Numbered from the stretch's first letter, positions 24,662 to 35,386 are shown. The stretch: DNA of 41,364 nt from Candidatus Omnitrophota bacterium (GCA_018826075.1 JAHKAJ010000031.1:1-41364), one strand, 5' to 3'. The notes: generated by a model not told the origin, from the sequence alone. Made by a program: numbers and translations.

Positions 24662-26569
24662 ATGAGAATTCATGAATTGGCTAAAGAAGTAGGGGTGGAT
24701 ACCAAAGAGTTGATTAAAAAACTAAAAAAGCTTAACTTTCCAGTTAAGAACCATATGTCTAGTATAGACGCTGAAACTGCCGAAATCATCAAGCAGGAAC
24801 TTGGAGAGATAGAGCGTAAGGAGATTGAAAGTAACCTGATCGAAGTTGATTTTCCGATTACCATTAAAGAGCTTTCAATCAAGTTGAATAAAAAGCCTTC
24901 TGAGCTTTTGGGTGATCTATTAAAGCAGAGAAAGTTTTTTACTATTAACCAGAATCTGGATGAAAAAACCGCAACCAACATTGCTTATAACTATAAAGTT
25001 AACTTACGCCAGAAGCTTTCAAGAGAAGAGACGATCTTAAAAACTGATTCTAAAAATTCAAAAAAGCGGGCCCCAATAGTGACTTTGATGGGCCATATTG
25101 ACCATGGCAAGACCAGCATTCTTGATTATATTCGTAAAAGTAAAGTGGTCGAAAAAGAAACCGGCGGGATCACCCAGCATATCGGAGCTTATCAGGTGAC
25201 TTTGGATAAAGGAAAAGTTACTTTTTTAGATACCCCCGGCCATGAGACTTTCACGGCCATGAGAGCTCGGGGAGCCAATGCTACTGATATCGTGATTATA
25301 GTGGTGGCTGCTGATGAAGGGGTTAAGCCCCAGACGGTTGAGGCTATTGACCATGCCAAAGCCGCTTCAGTGCCGATAATCGCGGCGATCAATAAGGTGG
25401 ATAAACCCAATGCTAATATCGATCTGGTTAAGCAACAGCTTTCTAAATTAGATCTTACCCCCGAGGATTGGGGCGGCAAAACAGTTACTGTTGGAGTTTC
25501 AGCTAAAACCGGAGCCGGTATAGATGAACTTCTAGATTTAATTATTCTTCAGGCGGATATAATGGAGTTAAAAGCCGACTACGGAAGGCCGGCTGTCGGT
25601 ATTGTGGTTGAATCCAGGCTTTCTAAAGGAAGAGGTTCTCAGACCAGCGTATTGATCCAGGAAGGAGTTCTAAAAGTCAGCGATTGGTGCCTTTGCGGTA
25701 TTTTTTGCGGACGGGTGAAAGCAATGTATGATGACCGGGGAAATCTTACTCAGGAAGCCCAGCCGGCTTGCCCGGTAGAGATCCTGGGTTTAGACGGAGT
25801 GCCGAATCCTGGCGATCAGTTTTTTGTTGTACCCGATGAAAAATCAGCCCGGGAAATAGTTAGCAAAAGGGTGGCTGAACAGGAGAGAAAAAAACTAGTT
25901 CCTACTGCCCACCTTAAATTAGAAGATCTCTACCGAAAGGTAAAAGAAGGCGACCTAAAACAGCTTAAAGTTATTTTAAAGGCAGATGTGGGAGGGACTC
26001 TTGAAGCAGTAGACCAGGCTTTAGCAAAAATCCCTTCAAAAGAAGTCGAGTTGAATATTGTCCATAAGGGCGTAGGCGCGGTCAATTCTTCAGATGTTCT
26101 TTTGGCCGAAGTAACTGATTCGATCATCGTTGGTTTTAAAGTCACCATTGATGCTCAGGTCAGAGAGTTGGCAAAAAAGAAGGGGATCGAATTAAGGTCT
26201 TATCAGATCGTTTATGAGCTTATAGATGATGTTAGGGCTGCTTTGGAAGGGCTGCTTACCCCTCAGATCAAGCGGACCTTTTTGGGCAGAGCCAGAGTTA
26301 AGACTGTTTTCAAACTTTCCAAGAGCGGTACGATAGCCGGTTGCCAGATAGAAAAAGGTAAAGTCACCAGGGGGGCTCCCTGTCATCTGTTTAGGGAGAA
26401 TGAAGTCATTTTTGAAGGTAAAGTCAACACTTTAAAGCGGTTTAAAGATGATGTAAAAGAAGTAGCTGAAGGTTTAGAATGCGGGATCAGTATTGGTTAT
26501 GATAAGTATAAAGAGGGCGATGTAATTGATGTTTTTCATGAAGAGTCAATCGCCCGTAAATTAAAATAA
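24662..26569 (+). CDS. infB: translation initiation factor IF-2
   Basis: This GTPase brings initiator tRNA to the ribosome. The N-terminal IF2_N piece (MRIHELAKEVGVDTKELIKKL) is followed by only a short linker; G1 GHIDHGKTS is at 144-152, G3 DTPGHETF at 190-197, and G4 NKVD at 244-247. Domains II-IV follow, ending with the formyl-Met-tRNA-binding C2 domain (ECGISIGYDKYKEGDVIDVF). The length of 635 is short because the variable N-terminal region is reduced. The usual GHVDHG reads GHIDHG, a mild change. Confidence 0.97.
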   Translation: MRIHELAKEVGVDTKELIKKLKKLNFPVKNHMSSIDAETAEIIKQELGEIERKEIESNLIEVDFPITIKELSIKLNKKPSELLGDLLKQRKFFTINQNLDEKTATNIAYNYKVNLRQKLSREETILKTDSKNSKKRAPIVTLMGHIDHGKTSILDYIRKSKVVEKETGGITQHIGAYQVTLDKGKVTFLDTPGHETFTAMRARGANATDIVIIVVAADEGVKPQTVEAIDHAKAASVPIIAAINKVDKPNANIDLVKQQLSKLDLTPEDWGGKTVTVGVSAKTGAGIDELLDLIILQADIMELKADYGRPAVGIVVESRLSKGRGSQTSVLIQEGVLKVSDWCLCGIFCGRVKAMYDDRGNLTQEAQPACPVEILGLDGVPNPGDQFFVVPDEKSAREIVSKRVAEQERKKLVPTAHLKLEDLYRKVKEGDLKQLKVILKADVGGTLEAVDQALAKIPSKEVELNIVHKGVGAVNSSDVLLAEVTDSIIVGFKVTIDAQVRELAKKKGIELRSYQIVYELIDDVRAALEGLLTPQIKRTFLGRARVKTVFKLSKSGTIAGCQIEKGKVTRGAPCHLFRENEVIFEGKVNTLKRFKDDVKEVAEGLECGISIGYDKYKEGDVIDVFHEESIARKLK

Positions 26570-26570
26570 A

Positions 26571-26596
26571 GTAGGGGCCGATCTCTGTATCGGCCC
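26571..26596 (+). repeat. REP-like palindrome between infB and trpS
   Basis: GTAGGGG head, then GGGCCGAT (26575-26582) pairing with ATCGGCCC (26589-26596) over a 6-base loop. It sits right between the infB stop and the trpS start. The right end reads CCCGATAA rather than CCCCTAC. There is no T-run, so it is a REP-like element rather than a terminator, though it may affect mRNA stability. Confidence 0.65.
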
Positions 26597-26603
26597 GATA
26601 AAT

Positions 26604-27590
26604 ATGAACAAAAAAACAGTTCTAAGCGGGATGCGGCCGACCGGTAAATTACACCTCGGGCATTGGGTCGGGGCAATAGCCAACTGGGTAAGGCTGGAAA
26701 AAGAATATAAATGTTTTTTTATGGTTGCTGATTGGCATGCTTTGATGAGTGATTACGAGCATCCGGCTAACATCAAAGAAAACAGCCTGGAAGTGGTCAA
26801 AGACTGGCTGGCTTGCGGGATAGACCCTGAGAAAAGCACTATTTTTATCCAGAGCCGGGTGCCTGAGCATTTGGAATTGGCAATGGTTTTTTCTCTGCTT
26901 ACACCTTTAGGCTGGCTTGAACGTTGTACCACTTACAAGGAACAACTTCGGGAGTTAAAGGGGCGGATGCTGGCTACTTACGGATTTTTGGGCTATCCGG
27001 TTCTTCAAACCGCTGATATTGCCCTTTATAATGCTGATTCTGTTCCAGTGGGTATGGATCAGCTGCCGCATTTGGAATTAGCCAGGGAGATCATCCGTAA
27101 GTTTCATAAACTTTATAAAAAAAATATATTTGTTGAGCCGAAGCCGATATTGACTGCGGTTCCCAAGCTAGTCGGCATTGATAACCGTAAAATGTCTAAA
27201 AGCTATAATAATTCGATTAACTTGTCTGATTCCCAAGAAACACTCAAGAAAAAAGTTTTCAGTATGTATACCGACCCTAAACGGACCCGGGCTGATATTC
27301 CCGGTAAAGTAGAAGGTAACCCGGTTTTTATTTATCATGACCTTTTCAATCGCGATTTAGAGCAAGTCAAGGAGCTTAAAAAACGTTATCAGGCCGGAGG
27401 AGTCGGCGATGTAGAAGTCAAAGACAAGCTCTATCAGGCTTTGAACCGGTTTCTTGAGCCGATTCGCCAGAAGCGTGAGTCCTTCTCTGATTTGAAAGTC
27501 CAGGAAATACTGGTTAAAGGAACCGAACAAGCTGCCTTAGTAGCCAAAAAGACCATGACCAAAGTTAAAACCTGTTTACATCTAGGATAG
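26604..27590 (+). CDS. trpS: tryptophanyl-tRNA synthetase
   Basis: It charges tRNA-Trp. It is a class I synthetase: the HIGH-type motif KLHLGHWVG is at 15-23 and KMSKS at 196-200. SGMRPTGKLHLGHW and LQTADIALYNADSVPVGMDQLPHLELAR are family blocks. Length 328 is normal. It follows a REP-like palindrome and is followed 5 bp later by scpA. Confidence 0.97.
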   Translation: MNKKTVLSGMRPTGKLHLGHWVGAIANWVRLEKEYKCFFMVADWHALMSDYEHPANIKENSLEVVKDWLACGIDPEKSTIFIQSRVPEHLELAMVFSLLTPLGWLERCTTYKEQLRELKGRMLATYGFLGYPVLQTADIALYNADSVPVGMDQLPHLELAREIIRKFHKLYKKNIFVEPKPILTAVPKLVGIDNRKMSKSYNNSINLSDSQETLKKKVFSMYTDPKRTRADIPGKVEGNPVFIYHDLFNRDLEQVKELKKRYQAGGVGDVEVKDKLYQALNRFLEPIRQKRESFSDLKVQEILVKGTEQAALVAKKTMTKVKTCLHLG

Positions 27591-27595
27591 TTAAG

Positions 27596-28306
27596 ATGAA
27601 GATCAGACTGGATATATTCGAAGGCCCGCTGGATTTGCTGATTTATTTGATCAAACGAGACCACCTGAATATCTACGATATCCCGATAGTCAAGGTTATC
27701 GACCAATATATCCAGTTTTTAGAATTGATGAAACTTTTAGATATAAATGTCGCTTCCGAATATTTAGTGATGGCAGCAAACCTGATCAGTATTAAATCCA
27801 AAATGCTTCTGCCGCGGGAGTCGGAAGTCCAGGAGTTGGAGGAAGACCCCCGCGAAGAGCTGATACGGCGTCTTCTGGAGTATGAAAAATTTAAAGAGGC
27901 AGCGGAATTTTTAAAGAGCAAAGAAACCGAGCGCCTCAAATATTTCAAGCGCACTACCAGCGGCGAAACCGGGGAGTCAGAAGTCTATATCGAAGCTTCG
28001 ATCTTTGATTTGATCAGCGCTTTTAAGACTGCTCTCAAGGAAGTCCCTAAAGATATATTCTTTGAGGTGGTCAAGGATGAGTTTACCGTTGAGGAAAAGA
28101 TCCACGACCTTCTGCATCTTTTGCTGGTTAAGGAAAAAGTATCTTTGAGTGAGTTATTTTCATCGGCCAAAAATAAACTGGAGATTGTGGTTATTTTTCT
28201 ATCGATATTAGAGTTGATCAAGCTTAAAGAAATCGTTGCGGTGCAGGAAGAGCTGTTTAGCCAGATCTTGATTACCCGCAGAGAAAATGTCTATACATCG
28301 CTTTAA
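27596..28306 (+). CDS. scpA: segregation and condensation protein A
   Basis: The kleisin subunit of the SMC-ScpAB complex that compacts chromosomes. The N-terminal block RLDIFEGPLDLLIYLIKRDHLNIYDIPI and the SKMLLPRE stretch, the acidic centre and the C-terminal winged-helix part (KLEIVVIFLSILELIKLKEI) are typical. Length 236. The usual partner scpB does not follow; ruvB comes 3 bp later. scpB is probably elsewhere. Confidence 0.95.
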   Translation: MKIRLDIFEGPLDLLIYLIKRDHLNIYDIPIVKVIDQYIQFLELMKLLDINVASEYLVMAANLISIKSKMLLPRESEVQELEEDPREELIRRLLEYEKFKEAAEFLKSKETERLKYFKRTTSGETGESEVYIEASIFDLISAFKTALKEVPKDIFFEVVKDEFTVEEKIHDLLHLLLVKEKVSLSELFSSAKNKLEIVVIFLSILELIKLKEIVAVQEELFSQILITRRENVYTSL

Positions 28307-28309
28307 CTT

Positions 28310-29335
28310 ATGAAAGAAGAAAGAATCGTCGACCCTTTAAGAGAAAACGAAGAAGAGCAGATAATAAACCTGTCGTTGCGGCCAAAGGATTTAAATGAGT
28401 TTATCGGGCAGGAAAATGTAATATCTTCCTTGAAGATTTCTATCGAGGCTGCAAAACGAAGATCTGAACCCCTGGAGCATCTACTGCTTTCCGGGCCACC
28501 CGGCCTGGGAAAAACTTCTTTGGCCTATTGTATAGCCCATCAGATGAAAGCCAAATTTACCGCCACCAGCGGGCCGGCAATAGAACGGGCCGGAGATCTA
28601 GTGGGAATTTTGACCAATCTAGAAAAGGGAGATATTTTATTTATCGATGAAATCCACAGGCTTAGCCGGGTGATCGAGGAATTTCTTTATCCGGCTATGG
28701 AGAATTTTCAGATCGATTTTATAATCGATAAAGGCCCTTATGCCAAAAGTGTTAAATTCAACCTAAAGCCGTTTACCTTGATCGGTGCAACTACCCGTAA
28801 AGGCTTGTTGAGTGCGCCCTTGCGGGGCCGTTTCGGTTTATTCTTCGATTTTGATTTTTACCAGCCGGCTGAACTGGCTGAAGTAGTAACTAGGAGTGCC
28901 AATCTTTTAGATATCGAGATCGATCAGAAAAGCAGCCTGGAGATCGCCGGCCGTTCACGCGGTTCGCCGCGCCTTTCCAACCGCCTGCTTAAACGGGTAA
29001 GAGATTATGCCCAAGTTGTCGGAAGCGGCAGAATAGATTTAGAGATCACTAAGGAATCTTTGCAAAACTTGGGCGTTGACCAGCAGGGCCTGGATGATAT
29101 GGACCGCCGCTATCTTTTAACCATAATCAAGTCTCATAACGGCGGGCCAGCCGGAATCGAGGCAATCGCTGCCTCTTTAAGCGAGGATAAACTGAATTTG
29201 GAGGATGTCATCGAGCCGTTTCTTTTGAAGGAAGGGTTTATTATGCGGACCTCGCGCGGAAGAGTCGCCACCAAGAATGCCTACCAGCATTTAAATATTC
29301 CTTATAGCAAGGAAACCCAAGAAAAGTTTTTTTAA
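28310..29335 (+). CDS. ruvB: Holliday junction branch migration DNA helicase RuvB
   Basis: The motor of the RuvAB branch-migration complex. LSLRPKDLNEFIGQENV, Walker A SGPPGLGKTS at 61-70, Walker B FIDEIHRL at 111-118 (DEIH), the sensor IGATTRKGLLSAPLRGRFG and a C-terminal winged helix (FIMRTSRGRVATKNAYQHL) are clear. Length 341 is normal. ruvA and ruvC are not in the window. Confidence 0.97.
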   Translation: MKEERIVDPLRENEEEQIINLSLRPKDLNEFIGQENVISSLKISIEAAKRRSEPLEHLLLSGPPGLGKTSLAYCIAHQMKAKFTATSGPAIERAGDLVGILTNLEKGDILFIDEIHRLSRVIEEFLYPAMENFQIDFIIDKGPYAKSVKFNLKPFTLIGATTRKGLLSAPLRGRFGLFFDFDFYQPAELAEVVTRSANLLDIEIDQKSSLEIAGRSRGSPRLSNRLLKRVRDYAQVVGSGRIDLEITKESLQNLGVDQQGLDDMDRRYLLTIIKSHNGGPAGIEAIAASLSEDKLNLEDVIEPFLLKEGFIMRTSRGRVATKNAYQHLNIPYSKETQEKFF

Positions 29336-29336
29336 C

Positions 29337-29366
29337 CTCACAAAACAGGTTCAAACACTTTTGTTG
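29337..29366 (+). repeat. imperfect palindrome, left flank of the RAYT gene
   Basis: This 30-base segment contains ACAAAA and TTTTGTT arms. It matches the reverse complement of 30247-30276, on the other side of the transposase gene, at 25 of 30 positions, including TTCAAACA in the loop. The two copies therefore face each other. Confidence 0.65.
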
Positions 29367-29391
29367 TATAACGTTAAGTTTATGCTATAAT
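29364..29391 (+). promoter_or_regulatory. promoter of the RAYT gene, nearly leaderless
   Basis: TTGTAT (29364-29369), a 16-base spacer, TGC-TATAAT (29386-29391, extended -10). The expected transcript starts at 29398, one base before the ATG at 29399, with no Shine-Dalgarno sequence. The -35 overlaps the left palindrome. Confidence 0.65.
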
Positions 29392-29398
29392 TTTACTC

Positions 29399-30246
29399 AT
29401 GAAACCAAGAACCCCCATGGTAGGTAGAAAAGTTATTGTAAAAGGTGGAGTTTATCATATTACTCAACGTGCACCAGGAAGAGAGCTTTTGTTTTTGGAG
29501 AATAGGGATTATTTGAAATTCCTTTCTTTGCTTAAAAAAATGAAAAAAGAGTTTAACCTTTCTATCATCTGTTTTTCACTGCTGCCGAATCATTTGCACA
29601 TTTTTCTCAAAATAAAAGAGGTGAATTTAGATAAAGCAATGAAAAATCTCTTCCAGAGTTATGCCCAATACTTTAATACAAAATATCAAAGGAAAGGTCA
29701 TGTTTTCTGCGGTGTGTATCGTGCTTCTTTTTGTGATCGAGATGACTATTTGATTACGGCTTCTTTATATATTCATTTAAATGCTTATAAAGCAAAACTT
29801 ACTGAATCGCCTTTCAACTATAAGTGGCATTCTTTAGATGTTTATGTGAAAGGTGTCAAAACTACTTTTATAGATAAGGGATTAGTTTTGAATACCTTAG
29901 ATTTCAATCTAGAAAAGGCTAAAAAAATATATCGGAAATTAATAGAGGAGGCTTGTGATATAGAATGTGAGAGCTTGATAGAGAATAAGTATGCTTTGAA
30001 GTCCTTTTATGGAAAACTTTTGGACCGGTTTAAAGAAAAAACTATTAGTAAAGTGACTTCGTTTGTCCCGGTTTTTGAACTTGAAGAACAGATTAAAAAG
30101 TTTGTTAGCAAAGAAAGAGTTTTTGCTATTGAAGAGAAAAGTGCCCTGCGATACCTAATAGAACAGTTACGCTCCAGAGGTTTTAGCGTAAGTGAGATTG
30201 CAAGCAAGCTTGACTACAATCGTTGTCATGTTTACAGCTTGTTATC

Positions 30247-30262
<16 letters not shown>
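29399..30262 (+). mobile_element. REP-associated tyrosine transposase (RAYT, Y1/HUH family), long form
   Basis: A single-strand DNA transposase relative of IS200/IS605 TnpA. The HUH pair is H65-x-H67 in LLPNHLHIFLK; the likely catalytic Tyr is Y124 in ASLYIHLNAYKA. GRKVIVKGGVYHITQRAPGRE is the typical RAYT start, and HVFCGVYRASFCDRDDYLI is a conserved block. The C-terminal part (about 225-285) has a helix-turn-helix look (SVSEIASKLDYNRCHVYSLL) that probably binds DNA. At 287 residues it appears complete. It is flanked by facing imperfect palindromes and splits ruvB from tgt. RAYTs usually do not move their own gene but may spread REP palindromes. Confidence 0.88.
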
Positions 30263-32093
<1,831 letters not shown>

Positions 32094-32108
32094 AAACGGA
32101 GGTTTAAG

Positions 32109-32456
32109 ATGGACAAACTGTTTATGGTGGAAAAAGAGATGAAGGAATCCTTGAAGAAGGATTACCCGGAGTTTACACCCGGAGATACGATCAAAGTTTA
32201 CTATAAGATCCGGGAAAAGGATAAAACCCGACTGCATCCGGTTGAAGGGGTGATTATCAAGATCCAGGGCCAGATGCACCGTAAATCCTTTACTTTGCGC
32301 CGCTTGGCTTATGGCGAAGCCTATGAGGTGACTTTTCCTTACTATTCACCCAACATCGAAAAGATAGATTTCATCAAGGCAAGCCGTCGCCGCCCGCGCC
32401 GTAAGCGGCTTTATTATTTGCGGGGTAAATCCGGGAAGGGCGCGACTATAACCTAA
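32109..32456 (+). CDS. rplS: 50S ribosomal protein L19
   Basis: A 115-residue ribosomal protein at the 30S-50S interface. PEFTPGDTIKVYYKIREKDKTRLHPVEGVIIK, SFTLRRLAYGEAYEVTFPYYSP and a basic C-terminus (RRRPRRKRLYYLRGKSGKGATI) are characteristic. GGAGG-like bases precede the start. The next gene starts immediately after the stop. Confidence 0.98.
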   Translation: MDKLFMVEKEMKESLKKDYPEFTPGDTIKVYYKIREKDKTRLHPVEGVIIKIQGQMHRKSFTLRRLAYGEAYEVTFPYYSPNIEKIDFIKASRRRPRRKRLYYLRGKSGKGATIT

Positions 32457-33032
32457 ATGATAGTTGGTATTGACGAAGCTGGCCGGGGCCCTTTAGCCGG
32501 GGTAGTAGTAGCCTGTGCCCTTAGTCTTAAAAGGGAGCCGCCGTTTAAGGTAAAAGATTCAAAGGCTCTCTCAGCACTCAGGCGCCAGGAATTTTTCCCC
32601 TGGCTGTTAGCTAATTCTCATTTTTCGGTCGAGTTAGCTTCAGTTTCTGAAATCGATAAGTTTAATATCCTTGAGGCTACTTTTTTAGCTTTTAACCGGG
32701 CGATCAGAGCTTTACTTAAGAAAGCGCCCAGCCTTAAACAGGCAAAGTTCATAGTCGACGGAAATATTTTTCGTACTGACTTGGCTTTAGATTATCAATG
32801 CTTGAAAGAAGCTGATAAGTTAATCGAAGAAGTATCTTGCGCTTCAGTGGTGGCCAAGGTGGCCAGGGACCATTTGATGAAAGTGTTAGATTTTTTATAT
32901 CCGAAGTGGAATTTTTCAAAGCATAAGGGTTATCCGACTAAAGAACATTTTTCTCTGATTAAAAAATATTCATTATCGCCGTTTCACCGTAGGAGCTTTT
33001 GGCCCTGTAAAGATGAGAAGTTATCGGCTTAA
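32457..33032 (+). CDS. rnhB: ribonuclease HII
   Basis: It cuts RNA in RNA-DNA hybrids and starts ribonucleotide excision. The active-site start GIDEAGRGPLAG is at 4-15 (D6, E7), with the second Asp in FIVDGN and the third in SVVAKVARDHLM. KHKGYPTKEH is the C-terminal signature. The length of 191 is normal. Its place after rplS is a common arrangement. It overlaps the next gene by 20 bp. Confidence 0.97.
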   Translation: MIVGIDEAGRGPLAGVVVACALSLKREPPFKVKDSKALSALRRQEFFPWLLANSHFSVELASVSEIDKFNILEATFLAFNRAIRALLKKAPSLKQAKFIVDGNIFRTDLALDYQCLKEADKLIEEVSCASVVAKVARDHLMKVLDFLYPKWNFSKHKGYPTKEHFSLIKKYSLSPFHRRSFWPCKDEKLSA

Positions 33033-33567
33033 ATTCAAAGCTTATCTCGATGATTTAGGAAAGCGCAAAGCCTCTCCTGGCGGCGGCAGCACAGTGGCGC
33101 TGGCCTTTTGCCTGGGGGTCTCTTTACTTGAAAAGGCAGTCAGCTATTCTTTAGTTTTAAAACCTAAAAATTTTGGGCAGGGGCAACGAAACAAGAAACT
33201 TAGAAAAGGCCTAGAGGTTTTAAAGAGCCTGAAGAAGAAAATCTATCCTTGTATTGACCGGGATTCGGTTATTTTTGCCAAAATCATGGCTAATCAAGGA
33301 GCCAGGCGCCGGCAATTTATCCAGCAAAGTGAAAAAATAATCATTCAGCTTGCTGATTCGTCTCAAAAAGCCTTTTTACTTGCGAAAGCCTTAGAATCTG
33401 GTATAAAAAAGAGTATAATCAGCGATTATTACATCGGTTTAGAGCTTATAAAAATAGCTCTTTTGGGCTCAATCCTTAATTTAGAAGCTAACCAAACTAT
33501 GTTCGGCCGCAAGAATAGATATATCAATAAATTTAAAAAGGCCTTAGAAAAATGGCAAAGATCTTAG
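33013..33567 (+). CDS. cyclodeaminase/cyclohydrolase family protein (FchA/FTCD_C-like)
   Basis: A 184-residue helical protein of the family that includes formimidoyl-THF cyclodeaminase and the methenyl-THF cyclohydrolase FchA of acetogens. The diagnostic stretch KASPGGGSTVALAFCLGVSLLEKAVSYS is near residues 19-46, and the long helices with CIDRDSVIFAKIM and ALLGSILNLEANQTMF fit the fold. It overlaps the FolD-like gene by 16 bp. No histidine-degradation genes are near, so methenyl-THF cyclohydrolase is the better guess. That is inference from context and from the altered FolD next door. Confidence 0.82.
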   Translation: MRSYRLKFKAYLDDLGKRKASPGGGSTVALAFCLGVSLLEKAVSYSLVLKPKNFGQGQRNKKLRKGLEVLKSLKKKIYPCIDRDSVIFAKIMANQGARRRQFIQQSEKIIIQLADSSQKAFLLAKALESGIKKSIISDYYIGLELIKIALLGSILNLEANQTMFGRKNRYINKFKKALEKWQRS

Positions 33568-34406
33568 AGACCAGCGAATTATCACAAAAATTAAAGCAGA
33601 GGATCAAATCCGATCTTTCTGGCGGCTCCAGGTTGACTTTGGCCTCTTTGGTCGTTAGTGGTTCAGATTATTCTTCGCAAGTTTACATTACCCAGCAGCA
33701 AAAACTAGCCCAGGAATTGGGTTCAAACCTTGATTACCGTTTAATTTACCTGGAGGCTTCGGAATCTCTGGAGCGAGTTTTAGAAAAAATAAACCAGCTG
33801 AACAAAGATAACACAGTTACCGGAATAGTATTTAATAAGCCTTTTCCTAAAGCCTGGAAAGAAGAGGAGATTTTTCGAGCCATTGCCCCGGATAAGGATA
33901 TCGAGGGGATGAACCCTTACAATCTGGGAAGGCTGGCCTTGGGCAATCCTTTGTTTATACCCCCGACGGTTTTAAGCGTTTTAGAGCTGATCAAATTTAC
34001 CGGTTTAGCCTTGCGCGGTAAAAAAGTCACCATTATCGGAGCCTCCAGCATAATCGGTAAACCCTTAGCCTTGCTGTTGGCTGATAAACTGGCTACAGTG
34101 ACTATTGCTCAGATCGGCACCTATGAAGCCGGTGATTTAGAATCTTACTGCCGCCAGGCTGATGTTTTGATCTCAGCGGCCGGAGTCCCCGGTTTGGTAA
34201 AAGGCGATTGGATCAAAAAAGGGGCTGTGGTGATAGATGTCGGTACAGCTGAGAAAAGCTCGAAAATCTCCGGAGATGTTGAGTTTGAAAAAGCTAAAGA
34301 ATCAGCCGCAGCGATCACTCCGGTTCCCGGAGGGGTGGGTAGGCTTACTACTTTGTTTTTATTCGATAATTTGTTAAGGGCAGAGAGATTAAACAAGAAA
34401 CCATAA
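33552..34406 (+). CDS. folD: FolD-family methylene-THF dehydrogenase with altered cyclohydrolase site
   Basis: FolD normally oxidises methylene-THF to methenyl-THF and hydrolyses it to formyl-THF. The 284-residue protein has the fold: SSQVYITQQQKLAQELG (about 41-57), DKDIEGMNPYNLGRL, a nucleotide-binding IGASSIIGKPLALLL, and the C-terminal ITPVPGGVGRLTT. Compared with E. coli FolD from memory, the catalytic Lys (K54) is Q49, the Gln of VQLPLP is N95 in FNKPFP, and the Asp of KDVDG is E118 in KDIEG. The Lys is essential for cyclohydrolase activity in studied enzymes. It may be a dehydrogenase only, with the overlapping FchA-like protein supplying the cyclohydrolase step. Confidence 0.88.
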   Translation: MAKILETSELSQKLKQRIKSDLSGGSRLTLASLVVSGSDYSSQVYITQQQKLAQELGSNLDYRLIYLEASESLERVLEKINQLNKDNTVTGIVFNKPFPKAWKEEEIFRAIAPDKDIEGMNPYNLGRLALGNPLFIPPTVLSVLELIKFTGLALRGKKVTIIGASSIIGKPLALLLADKLATVTIAQIGTYEAGDLESYCRQADVLISAAGVPGLVKGDWIKKGAVVIDVGTAEKSSKISGDVEFEKAKESAAAITPVPGGVGRLTTLFLFDNLLRAERLNKKP

Positions 34407-35386
34407 TGGAAAGCGTCACTATCATCGGAGCAGGCATAAGCGGTTTAGCCCTTAGCGATAGCTTGCGTCAAAAAGCCGCTTCTTTAAAGATCACTTTAAT
34501 CGATAAAAATAGATATCATCTACCTTATAGAGATATTGTAGCTTCCCCAGGAGATATTTCCCGGCGCCTGGATATTCCGGAGTGGGCTGCCAGCAAAGGT
34601 ATAGAATTCATTCAGGATTCTTTGGACAGGATCAATCCCAAACGCAAGAAGATCTTCCTGAAAAAAACAGAGTCCCGGGATTTCGAAACTTTAGTTGTAG
34701 CCACTGGTTTTGAGTCAAAAAAAATAACCGTTAAAGGCGAGCACCGGGAGGGTTTTTTTTATCTTTCTCAGATAGACCCTTTGAAGTTAAAAGACCTGAT
34801 GCAGATATCCGCAGAAGCCATGGTTTATGTTTCAACTTGGCTGGGGATCCAGCTGATCCTTTCTTTAGCTAAGCTGGGCAAAGAAGTCACTTTGGTAAGT
34901 GAGGGTTTAGATTTTCTCGGTTCCTATCGAGAGAGAGTGATGAGCCTGTTGGAGGCCAAAGGAGTAACTGTTTATTCCCAAGCTTGTTTAGAAGAAGCTG
35001 TCGGTGAAGGCATGGTCAAGGCAGTCAAGATCCAGCCGCTAAAAGTTTTTTCTTCTCAGTTAGTGTTTATTGACAGCGGATTTTCTCCTAACCGTAATTT
35101 TTTTGATGAACCGATAACCGTAAATGACAGTTTAACGGTTGGTTTCCCAGGGCTGTATTTTTTGGGAGATTGTGCCCGGGAAGTCTTAGACCAGGATCAA
35201 TTTTTTATCGCTAACCGGCAGGTATCTTTACAAAAAGAAGCTGAGTTATTTGCCGATTTTATTCTAAGCGGGGCCAAAGAAGTTTTTCCAAAACCGCCTT
35301 ATGAATTTTGCTCTAAGCCTGAAATAATCGACAATTTTTTAAGCCAAGTCGAAGGAAATTGCCCCCGGGAGGTTAAAAACTTATGA
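34406..35386 (+). CDS. FAD-dependent pyridine nucleotide-disulphide-type oxidoreductase
   Basis: A 326-residue flavoprotein related to type II NADH dehydrogenases and similar reductases. The FAD-binding GAGISGLALSDSL is at 8-20, with LVVATGFESKK as the ATG motif and GLYFLGDCAR as the C-terminal FAD motif. The expected second Gly-rich loop for NAD(P)H reads VYVSTWLGIQLILSLAKLGKEVTLV (about 143-167), where GGGxxG has become STWLG. It may therefore bind the pyridine nucleotide in another way or not at all. The start shares one base with the FolD stop. The reaction is unknown; a role in folate redox chemistry is only suggested by context. Confidence 0.75.
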   Translation: MESVTIIGAGISGLALSDSLRQKAASLKITLIDKNRYHLPYRDIVASPGDISRRLDIPEWAASKGIEFIQDSLDRINPKRKKIFLKKTESRDFETLVVATGFESKKITVKGEHREGFFYLSQIDPLKLKDLMQISAEAMVYVSTWLGIQLILSLAKLGKEVTLVSEGLDFLGSYRERVMSLLEAKGVTVYSQACLEEAVGEGMVKAVKIQPLKVFSSQLVFIDSGFSPNRNFFDEPITVNDSLTVGFPGLYFLGDCAREVLDQDQFFIANRQVSLQKEAELFADFILSGAKEVFPKPPYEFCSKPEIIDNFLSQVEGNCPREVKNL

